DNA of 64,000 nucleotides from Rhodococcus sp. SGAir0479 (GTDB lineage: Bacteria > Actinomycetota > Actinomycetes > Mycobacteriales > Mycobacteriaceae). The translations under genes were made by a program, and so were the position numbers. This document shows, one piece after another, positions 57,365-64,000 of the stretch. The stretch is from contig NZ_CP039432.1 of NCBI RefSeq assembly GCF_005484805.1, positions 3,410,001-3,474,000 of the forward strand, in the 5' to 3' direction. The notes beneath the pieces were generated by a model that searched no databases, was not told the DNA's origin, and saw only the letters and a list, made by a program, of their open reading frames with translations. Within the stretch, counting starts at the first letter, position 1, and each line of letters opens with the position of its first letter.

Positions 57365-58546
57365 TCAGCACGTGACCGCGCCCTTGGCCCGCGCCGCCGT
57401 CAGCACCGACCGGTCGACCTGATCCGCGGGCAGCCGGCCGGACGCGACCGCCTCCTCGAGATGATCGAGCACCCGCGGCACGTCGTCGGTGGTGAGCCAC
57501 AGCGCCACCGTGACCCCGGAGGCCAGCGCCTGCTCCACCGCCTCCGCGATGTCGAACCGGTCGGTGATCGCCTTCATCCCGCTCAGGTCGTCGGTGAAGA
57601 TCGGCCCGGTGAACGGCGGCGCGCCGTAGCCGGTGCCCTCGCGCAGCAGCGCGACCGGCTCCGGGCTCAGGCTCGCCGGCAGCCCGTCCTTCGTCAGCCC
57701 CGGCACGCTCAGGTGTCCGAGCATGACGCCGACCCCGGTGTCGACCAGTTCCCGGTACGGCACCAGATCCGACTTCTGCAACTGGTCCAGCGGCGGCGTC
57801 GTCACCGCCCCGGTGTGCGAGTCGCCGGACGCCGACCCGTGACCCGGGAAGTGCTTGAGCACCGGCAGGATGCCGGCGTCGCGCATGCCGCGCGCGTACG
57901 CGTCCGCGTACTCGGTGACCACCTGCGGGTCGTCGGACCACGAGCGGTCGCCGATCACCGCGTCGTCCGGCTGGCTGCTGACGTCGACGTCGGGCGCGAA
58001 GTTGACGGTGATGCCCAGCTCGTTCAGTCGACGGCCCCGGTCGAGCGCCATCTGGTAGGTCTGCTCGGGCGTCTTGGTGCGGGCCACCTCGCGGGCGGAC
58101 GGATCCGGGCCGAACAGCTCGTCGATGCGGGAGACCCGGCCGCCCTCCTCGTCGATGGTGACCATGAGCGGTACCGAACTCGCGTCCGCGACCTGGACCA
58201 CCTCGCGGTTGGCCAGCATCGCCTCGTCCGTCCAGCTGCCGATGAAGATGCCGCCGATCTGCTCGGACTCCACGACGGCGCGGGCGTCCGCAGTCCCGGT
58301 CACGCCGACGGTGAGCAGCTGCGCCAACTTCTGCCGCCCGCTGAGCGAGGACAGGAACGCCGGACCGCACACCGCCGACCCGAACGGCGACGGCGCCCGG
58401 GGCGCGCTCGACGTCTCGGTGGCCGACCGGGTGGTCGACGGGGAGGTGGACTGCGCACTCGTCGCGGTCTCGGTGTCGGAGCCGGACGAGCATCCGGCCG
58501 CCAACCCGGCGCACAGCGCGACGGCGAGCACATGTCGAATCCGCAT
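57365..58546 (-). CDS. lpqI: Lipoprotein beta-N-acetylglucosaminidase (GH3)
   Basis: 393 residues. Signal peptide with lipobox LAAGC near residues 15-19, so lipid-anchored. GH3 domain: KLAQLLTVGVTG, IDEEGGRVSR, and KHFPGHGSASGDSHTG with the catalytic His-Asp pair typical of NagZ-type enzymes. Releases GlcNAc from muropeptides in cell-wall recycling, as shown for M. tuberculosis LpqI (Rv0237). ATG 58546. Confidence 0.94.
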   Translation of the reverse strand: MRIRHVLAVALCAGLAAGCSSGSDTETATSAQSTSPSTTRSATETSSAPRAPSPFGSAVCGPAFLSSLSGRQKLAQLLTVGVTGTADARAVVESEQIGGIFIGSWTDEAMLANREVVQVADASSVPLMVTIDEEGGRVSRIDELFGPDPSAREVARTKTPEQTYQMALDRGRRLNELGITVNFAPDVDVSSQPDDAVIGDRSWSDDPQVVTEYADAYARGMRDAGILPVLKHFPGHGSASGDSHTGAVTTPPLDQLQKSDLVPYRELVDTGVGVMLGHLSVPGLTKDGLPASLSPEPVALLREGTGYGAPPFTGPIFTDDLSGMKAITDRFDIAEAVEQALASGVTVALWLTTDDVPRVLDHLEEAVASGRLPADQVDRSVLTAARAKGAVTC

Positions 58547-58675
58547 GATTTCGACCGTAGCGGACATCCGATCGCGCTGTTTTTCCAGCCGCGCGCCCGA
58601 GGTAATGGCAGGGTAATCTCGAAGAACGGAAGCCGCGGACCGCATCGCCGGTCGGCCCGGATTCAGGAGGTCGAA

Positions 58676-59143
58676 GTGCCTGCAGATCTCATGCTCATCG
58701 CCTACGACGGCTCCGACAACGCCAAACGAGCGATCGAGTACGCCGGCCGGTTCCTGGCCGCGAACCGCGCGATGGTCGTCACCGCGTGGGAGCCGATGGT
58801 GCGGCAGGCGGCACGCATGTCCGGGCTCTCCGGAGTGATGCAGCCCGAGTGGGTCCCGGACGAGAAGTCCGAGGACATCGCGCTCACCGACGCCAAGAAC
58901 ACCAATGCCGAGGGTGTCGACCTCGCGCTGGTCGCCGGCCTCAACGCCGAGGGCCGGTGCTGCGAGACGTCGACCGCCATCTGGGCCACCATCGTCGAGT
59001 GCGCCGACGAGCTGGACGCCGACATCATCGTCACCGGCACCCGCGGCACCACGGGCCTGCGTTCGCTGCTGCAGAGCAGCGTCGCCGACCACGTGCTGCG
59101 GCACAGTCACCGGCCGGTGTTGATCGTTCCGCCCGGTCAGTAG
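58676..59143 (+). CDS. Universal stress protein (UspA family)
   Basis: 155 residues. LMLIAYDGSDNAKRAIEYAGRFL opening; ATP-binding end DIIVTGTRGTTGLRSLLQSSVADHVLRHSHRPVLIVPP, matching G-x2-G-x9-G(S/T)-type loops with small changes. CAGGAGG lies five to six bases before GTG 58676. Divergent from lpqI. Confidence 0.93.
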   Translation: MPADLMLIAYDGSDNAKRAIEYAGRFLAANRAMVVTAWEPMVRQAARMSGLSGVMQPEWVPDEKSEDIALTDAKNTNAEGVDLALVAGLNAEGRCCETSTAIWATIVECADELDADIIVTGTRGTTGLRSLLQSSVADHVLRHSHRPVLIVPPGQ

Positions 59144-59200
59144 CCGGGCGCCCACCTCGCGGCCGCCGGACCGGCCACCGCGACTATCGTCGGCTGCACC

Positions 59201-60340
59201 ATGGACGGCTTCCTGCTCTCGCGCCCCGATCGGACACTCCGCACCACCGGGACCCGGGACCGATTCGACACCGCGGCGGGCGCCGACCGCGCGCTTGCGG
59301 ACGGCCGCCACGAGCTGATCGTGGGCGCGTTGCCGTTCGACCCCGCGGCGCCGACCGCGCTCACCGCCCCCGAGACGGTGTCGTGGACCCCCGGACCGTG
59401 GCGGCCGGCCACCGTCGCCGCGCTCCCGACCGTTCGCGTCGACCGCGAGATTCCCAGTGCCGCAGCACATGTCGAGCGGGTGCGGGAACTGGTCGGGCGG
59501 CTGCGGCGCGGGGACGTCCGGAAGGTGGTCGCGGCGCGCGCCGTGCACCTGGTCGCCGACGCCCCGATCTCCCCCGAGGCGCTGGCCGCGCGGATGGTGG
59601 TCCGGCACGAGAGCGCCAACGGGTTCGCCGTCGACCTCTCCCCGGCCGGTCCGGACTACGCCGGGCACACGCTCGTCGGGGCCAGCCCGGAAATCCTGCT
59701 GAGCCGCCGCGGCGACGTCGTCACGTGCCGTCCGCTGGCCGGGTCGGCGCCGCGCCGAACCGATCCGGACGCCGACCGCGCCGAGGGCGAGCGCCTGCTG
59801 GCGTCGTCGAAGAACCTCGCCGAGCACGCGTTCGTCGTCGACTGGATCCGCGGCGTGCTGGCGCCGCTGTGCACCGACCTCGAGGTCCCGTCGTCGCCCG
59901 AACTGACCCGCACCGGCGAACTGTGGCACCTGGCGTCGCCCATCCGCGGCCGACTGCGGGATGCGGCCGTCAGCTCCCTCGAACTGGCGACGCGGGTGCA
60001 TCCCACCCCGGCCGTGTGCGGCACGCCGACCGACCGGGCGCTCGCGACCATCCGCGAGCTCGAGGGGGACCGACGCTTCTACGGCGGCGCGGTCGGCTGG
60101 TGCGACGCGCGCGGCGACGGTGACTGGGTGGTCGCGATCCGGTGCGCCGAGATCGACGCGGCCGGCACCGGTGCGATCGCATGGGCGGGCGGCGGCATCG
60201 TGTCGGCCTCCGACCCCGCCGAGGAACTGGACGAGACCACCACCAAACTGGGCACGCTGCTCGGGGCGCTCGGCGTGGACGCCCACGCCGCCGACCCCGC
60301 AGGTGATACCTTGACCCGGATATCACGTACGCACGAGTAG
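59201..60340 (+). CDS. Isochorismate synthase
   Basis: 379 residues, chorismate-binding fold of EntC/DhbC/MenF. KVVAARAVHLV with the base Lys, LVGASPEILLSRRGDVV, PLAGSAPR, KNLAEHAFVVDWI, and VHPTPAVCGTP then GGAVGWCDARGDGDWVVAIRCAEI. Turns chorismate into isochorismate for menaquinone or a catecholate/salicylate siderophore; neighbours do not decide which. ATG 59201. Confidence 0.92.
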   Translation: MDGFLLSRPDRTLRTTGTRDRFDTAAGADRALADGRHELIVGALPFDPAAPTALTAPETVSWTPGPWRPATVAALPTVRVDREIPSAAAHVERVRELVGRLRRGDVRKVVAARAVHLVADAPISPEALAARMVVRHESANGFAVDLSPAGPDYAGHTLVGASPEILLSRRGDVVTCRPLAGSAPRRTDPDADRAEGERLLASSKNLAEHAFVVDWIRGVLAPLCTDLEVPSSPELTRTGELWHLASPIRGRLRDAAVSSLELATRVHPTPAVCGTPTDRALATIRELEGDRRFYGGAVGWCDARGDGDWVVAIRCAEIDAAGTGAIAWAGGGIVSASDPAEELDETTTKLGTLLGALGVDAHAADPAGDTLTRISRTHE

Positions 60341-60377
60341 CACCGCGTACCGGCGGCTCGACCATGGGAGATCCGAG

Positions 60378-60551
60378 ATGGCGAAGTTCCTTGTCCCCGG
60401 CGTTGCCAGCGCTGTGATCGGTGCGGTCGTCGGCGCCGGAGCCGTCCTCGGCGTCACCGCGGCCGCGCAGGACAACACACTTCCCGACGTCGACCGGTCC
60501 GGAAACGCTCCCTCCTCGATCCTGAACCAGGTTGAGTACGGCAGCCGCTGA
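60378..60551 (+). CDS. DUF2613 small secreted/membrane protein (57 aa)
   Basis: MAKFLVPGVASAVIGAVVGA then GAVLGVTAAAQDNTLPD and an NQVEYGSR end. One helix or uncleaved signal, short exposed tail. Same family and place as M. tuberculosis Rv0236A, beside aftD. GAGATG start without a strong ribosome site. Its last 20 bases overlap the predicted aftD start. Confidence 0.88.
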   Translation: MAKFLVPGVASAVIGAVVGAGAVLGVTAAAQDNTLPDVDRSGNAPSSILNQVEYGSR

Positions 60552-63500
60552 GCCCGCTTCAACCGCGCGTTCCCGCACCTCTCCCGGCGGCTCCGCCGGT
60601 GAGGGGGCGTCCGGCGAACCCTCGACCGCACCCCTGTCGCGCCGCTGGCTGATCGGCGCGGGGCTGGTCGCGCTGGTGCTGTGCCTGCTGCAGTCGCCGG
60701 GCCGCACCGTCGCCGACACCAAGTACGACCTCACCGAGAACCCCATCGGGTTCCTCTCCCGCGCTGCCCACCAGTGGAGCAGCATCGCCCCGCTCGGCCA
60801 GGTGCAGAACCAGGCCTACGGCTACTTCTTCCCGCACGGCGCATTCTTCGCGCTGGGCCAGTTCCTGCACGTCCCGCCGTGGATCACGCAGCGCGTGTGG
60901 TGGGCGCTGCTGATCGTCGCCGGATTCTGGGGCGTCATCCGCGTCGCCGAGGCCCTCGGCATCGGCAGCCGCAGCTCCCGGATCATCGCGGCCGTCGCGT
61001 TCGCGCTGTCGCCGCGGGTGCTCACCACGATCGGCTCCATCTCGTCGGAGTCGCTGCCGATGATGCTGGCACCGTGGGTGCTGCTGCCGGTGATCGTGGC
61101 GACGTCGTCGCCCGCGCGCCTGTCCGGTGGGACCGGCTACCGGAGGAGCGCACGGGCGCTGGCCGCCCAGTCGGCGCTCGCGGTCGCGCTCATGGGCGCC
61201 GTCAACGCCGTCGCGACCGCCGCCGCCTGCCTGGTCGCGGGCCTGTGGTGGATCGCGCACCGGCCCAACCGCCGCTGGTGGGTGTTCACCGCCTGGTGGA
61301 TCCCGTGCCTGCTGCTGGCGACCGTGTGGTGGATCGTCCCGCTGCTGCTGCTCGGCCGGGTGAGCCCCCCGTTCCTGGACTACATCGAATCGGCGGGCGT
61401 GACGACGCAGTGGACGTCGCTGACGGAGGTGCTGCGCGGCACCGACAGTTGGACGCCGTTCGTCTCCCCCGAACGCGTCGCCGGCGCCGTGCTGGTCACC
61501 CAGCCCGTCGCGGTGGTCGCGACCGGCCTGATCGCGGCCGCGGGCCTGGCCGGACTGTGCATGCGGCGCATGCCCGCCAAGGGGCGGCTGACGCTGATCC
61601 TGCTGGTCGGCATCGCCGGACTGGGCGCCGGCTACGTCGGCGACCTGGGGTCCCCGATCGCCGAACAGGTCCGGATGTTCCTCGACGGCACCGGCGCGCC
61701 GCTGCGCAACGTGCACAAGCTCGAGCCGCTGGTCCGGCTGCCGCTGGTGCTGGGGCTCGCGCACCTGCTCGCGCAGGTGCCGTTGCCCGGGTCGGTGCCG
61801 CTGCGCCGCTGGCGGAGCGCGTTCGCGCACCCCGAACGGCAGCCGCTGGTCGCGGTCACCAGCCTGCTGCTGGTGGCGCTCACGCTCACCACGTCGCTCG
61901 CGTGGTCGGGCCGGCTGGCCCCGCGCGGCGCGTACGACGAGGTGCCGTCGTACTGGCACGACGCGGCGCAGTGGCTGGGCGACCACGCCGCCGGGTCGGG
62001 CTCGGGCGCCGACGCCGAACGCGCCCTCGTGGTGCCCGGCGCCCCGTTCGGCGCGCAGGTCTGGGGGCTGACCCGCGACGAGCCGCTGCAGGCGCTGGCC
62101 ACCACCCCGTGGGCGGTGCGCGACGCCGTCCCGCTGGTGCCGCCCGGCGCGATCCGGGCGCTGGACTCGGTGCAGCGGCTCATCGCCGACGGTCGCCCGT
62201 CGCCCGGCCTGGCCGACGCACTGCTCGGGCAGGGCATCCGCTACGTCGTGGTCCGCAACGACCTCGATCCCGAGACGTCCCGATCGGCGCGCCCGCTGGT
62301 GGTGCACCAGACCGTCGACGGCTCCCCCGGCCTCGACAAGGTCGCGCAGTTCGGCGCGGACGTCGCACCGCCTACCGACGACGACGTCGTCGAGGACGGC
62401 GACCTGCGGCCCGCCTACCCGGCGATCGAGATCTACCGGGTGAGCTCGCCGAGCGGCCCCACCCCGCCGGCCGGGCCGTACGCCGTCGACCTCGACGCGG
62501 TCCCGGTGGTCCAGGGCGGCCCCGAATCGCTGCTGCGGCTGGCCGCGGACGGCACCGTCACCGGACCGGCGCTGCTGGCCACCGACGCCGCCCGGGCCGG
62601 ACGCGACGTCGGCACCGTGACCGTCACCGACACCCCCACCGACCGGGAGACCGACTTCGGCCAGGTCGACAACCACAGCTCCGCGCTGCGCAGCCCCGAC
62701 GACCCGCGCCGCACCTACAACGCGGTACCCGACTACCCGGTGCCCGGTGCGCCGCTGGTGCAGGGCGAATGGTCGGGCGCGTCGCTCAGCGTGTCCAGCT
62801 CCGCCGCCGACGCCACACAGCTGGGCGGCACCGCCCCGGGCAGCGGTCCGGCCGCGACCGTCGACGGCGACCCCGCCACCGCGTGGCTGAGCAACGGGCT
62901 CGAGAGCGCGCGCGGACAGTGGCTGCGCGTCGACCTGGACCAGCCGCTGACCCGCGGCATGCTGCACGTGACCACCAGCCCCGCCGCGTTCGGCCCGCCC
63001 GTGAAGTGGCTGCGGATCGAGACGCCCAACGGGTCGACGTCGGTGCGGATCGACAAGCCCGGCGAGCCGGTCGACGTGTCACTGCCGTCGGGCACCACGC
63101 CGTGGCTGCGGATCCTCGCCACCCACACCGAGGACGGCTCACCGGGCTACCAGTTCGGGATCAGCGAGCTCTCGCTCGACGACTACGCGTCCGGCAGCCC
63201 GGTCCCGGTCCCGATCGTCCACCGCACCGTGCTGCCCGCGCCGCCGCAGGGCGCGCAGGTCCGCGGCTGGGATCTGGGCCAGGAACTGCCCGGGCGGGCC
63301 GGGTGCGCCGACGGCCCCGACCGCGTGCACTGCAGCAGCGCGCTGATCCTGCCGCCCGAGGAGCCGGGCACCTTCACCCGGACGCTGACGGTCCCGGACG
63401 CCACCACGGTCACCCCCACGCTGACGCTGCGGCCGCGGCCCGGTGCCGCACTCGACGCGCTGGTCACCGACCCCGCGGCGGTCACCGCGACCGGCGGGGC

Positions 63501-64000
63501 CGACGGCGTGGAGCTGCGGGGCACCGCGGCCGCCGCCGTCGACGGGGACGTCGCGACGTCGTGGACGGCGTCCGCCGAGACCGCGCAGGGCAAGGGCGGG
63601 CTGCCGACGCTGACGATCCGGCTGCCACGGCCCACGCTCGTCGCGGGACTGCAGCTCACCGCGAGTCCCGGCAATCTGCCGGCCGCCCCCACCCGCGTCG
63701 CCGTCGACCTGGGCACCGGCCCGCAGACCCGCGATCTCGACGCCGACGACGACGCTCCGCAGTCCGTCGCGCTCGAACCGCACGTCACCGACACGATCAC
63801 GCTGTCGCTGGTGCGGTGGGACCGCGTCCTCGACCGCACCGGGCTCGGGTTCCTGCAGCTGCAGCCCGCGGGCCTGGCCGAGGTGGTGGCCCTCGGCGCG
63901 GACGGCGAGCCGGTGCCCGGCACCGCGACCACCCCGTCCGAGCGGCCCGTCACCGTGGGCTGTGACGCCGGCCCGACACTGACTGTGGACGGGACCACGG
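60532..64000 (+). CDS. aftD: Alpha-(1->3)-arabinofuranosyltransferase AftD, 5' part (cut by the window edge)
   Basis: About 1,156 of an expected ~1,400 residues. GT-C membrane transferase that branches arabinan of arabinogalactan and lipoarabinomannan, using decaprenyl-phospho-arabinose. The N-terminal ~450 residues have about ten helices (SRRWLIGAGLVALVLCLL; TQRVWWALLIVAGFWGVIRVAEALG; the catalytic DTKYDLTENPIGFLSRAAHQW loop with two acidic residues). The rest is exported, with several carbohydrate-binding-type beta domains such as ATVDGDPATAWLS and AAVDGDVATSWTAS. The frame has a stop at 60523-60525 and the first usable start is TTG 60532, inside the end of the DUF2613 gene. Confidence 0.95.
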   Translation, partial: MSTAAAEPASTARSRTSPGGSAGEGASGEPSTAPLSRRWLIGAGLVALVLCLLQSPGRTVADTKYDLTENPIGFLSRAAHQWSSIAPLGQVQNQAYGYFFPHGAFFALGQFLHVPPWITQRVWWALLIVAGFWGVIRVAEALGIGSRSSRIIAAVAFALSPRVLTTIGSISSESLPMMLAPWVLLPVIVATSSPARLSGGTGYRRSARALAAQSALAVALMGAVNAVATAAACLVAGLWWIAHRPNRRWWVFTAWWIPCLLLATVWWIVPLLLLGRVSPPFLDYIESAGVTTQWTSLTEVLRGTDSWTPFVSPERVAGAVLVTQPVAVVATGLIAAAGLAGLCMRRMPAKGRLTLILLVGIAGLGAGYVGDLGSPIAEQVRMFLDGTGAPLRNVHKLEPLVRLPLVLGLAHLLAQVPLPGSVPLRRWRSAFAHPERQPLVAVTSLLLVALTLTTSLAWSGRLAPRGAYDEVPSYWHDAAQWLGDHAAGSGSGADAERALVVPGAPFGAQVWGLTRDEPLQALATTPWAVRDAVPLVPPGAIRALDSVQRLIADGRPSPGLADALLGQGIRYVVVRNDLDPETSRSARPLVVHQTVDGSPGLDKVAQFGADVAPPTDDDVVEDGDLRPAYPAIEIYRVSSPSGPTPPAGPYAVDLDAVPVVQGGPESLLRLAADGTVTGPALLATDAARAGRDVGTVTVTDTPTDRETDFGQVDNHSSALRSPDDPRRTYNAVPDYPVPGAPLVQGEWSGASLSVSSSAADATQLGGTAPGSGPAATVDGDPATAWLSNGLESARGQWLRVDLDQPLTRGMLHVTTSPAAFGPPVKWLRIETPNGSTSVRIDKPGEPVDVSLPSGTTPWLRILATHTEDGSPGYQFGISELSLDDYASGSPVPVPIVHRTVLPAPPQGAQVRGWDLGQELPGRAGCADGPDRVHCSSALILPPEEPGTFTRTLTVPDATTVTPTLTLRPRPGAALDALVTDPAAVTATGGADGVELRGTAAAAVDGDVATSWTASAETAQGKGGLPTLTIRLPRPTLVAGLQLTASPGNLPAAPTRVAVDLGTGPQTRDLDADDDAPQSVALEPHVTDTITLSLVRWDRVLDRTGLGFLQLQPAGLAEVVALGADGEPVPGTATTPSERPVTVGCDAGPTLTVDGTT

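Noticed and set aside
60559-62967. 802-codon minus-strand frame opposite aftD
   Set aside because: Gln/Arg/His-rich shadow with no domain; aftD on the other strand has clear helices and catalytic loop.

Overview
The window is a high-GC actinobacterial chromosome segment, and it points to a mycolic-acid-containing member of the Mycobacteriales, most like Rhodococcus or Nocardia. The evidence is the arabinan arabinosyltransferase AftD at the right edge, homologues of the M. tuberculosis Rv0236c-Rv0244c block (aftD, the small DUF2613 gene, lpqI, a TetR regulator, htdX, fabG4, fadA2, fadE5), a WhiB protein, and many GTG/TTG or leaderless starts. No insertion sequence, prophage or CRISPR array was seen.

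Layout. (1) 1-9562, minus strand: the first 9.5 kb of a non-ribosomal peptide synthetase, C-A-T three times and then a fourth C domain cut by the window edge. The third A domain carries a canonical threonine code. The second has an exact in-frame 81-bp tandem duplication near its start. (2) 9773-11626: a membrane-anchored DUF4012 protein. (3) 11736-23267, minus strand: a tightly overlapping polysaccharide operon. It reads polyprenyl glycosylphosphotransferase, two GT4 glycosyltransferases, pyruvyltransferase, flippase, hexapeptide acyltransferase, polymerase-like protein, GT2, rmlB, rmlC, rmlA. A 757-bp gene-free stretch with two palindromes precedes it. (4) 24025-26039: dcd, tRNA-Gly, two tandem very small acidic peptides resembling PorH/PorA mycomembrane porins, a 20-bp-stem hairpin, and a small membrane protein.

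(5) 26241-31455: a TetR gene divergent from an apparent organosulfur operon (DUF4242 protein, acyl-CoA-dehydrogenase-like flavoprotein, SsuBAC-type ABC transporter). The operon is preceded by a leader peptide with a Cys-Cys pair of the type used for cysteine-responsive attenuation, and by a palindrome inside its promoter. (6) 31610-36035: small, poorly known genes. These include a third porin-like peptide between two paralogous one-helix proteins, three paralogous MG(K/R)R one-helix proteins, two genes and one decayed remnant of a WLVDAFD family (one of the genes lies at 55 kb), and an exported HNH nuclease. (7) 36129-46490: aldo/keto reductase, fabH, a secreted DUF4185 (GH183-type) protein, a LolA-like protein, an NTF2-like protein, a methyltransferase, fadE5, a DUF2236 protein and a degenerate ABC ATPase.

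(8) 46494-64000: a YhgE/Pip membrane protein, VanW protein, fadA2, fabG4-htdX, HspR-like MerR, whiB, DUF6131, TetR, lpqI, USP, isochorismate synthase, DUF2613 and aftD.

Regulatory logic. The motif CTTACT-N4-AGTAAG occurs perfectly in front of the TetR gene at 56685-57278 and at the centre of a 38-bp palindrome between fadA2 and fabG4-htdX. A degenerate copy lies in front of fadE5. This suggests one lipid-metabolism regulon run by that TetR protein.
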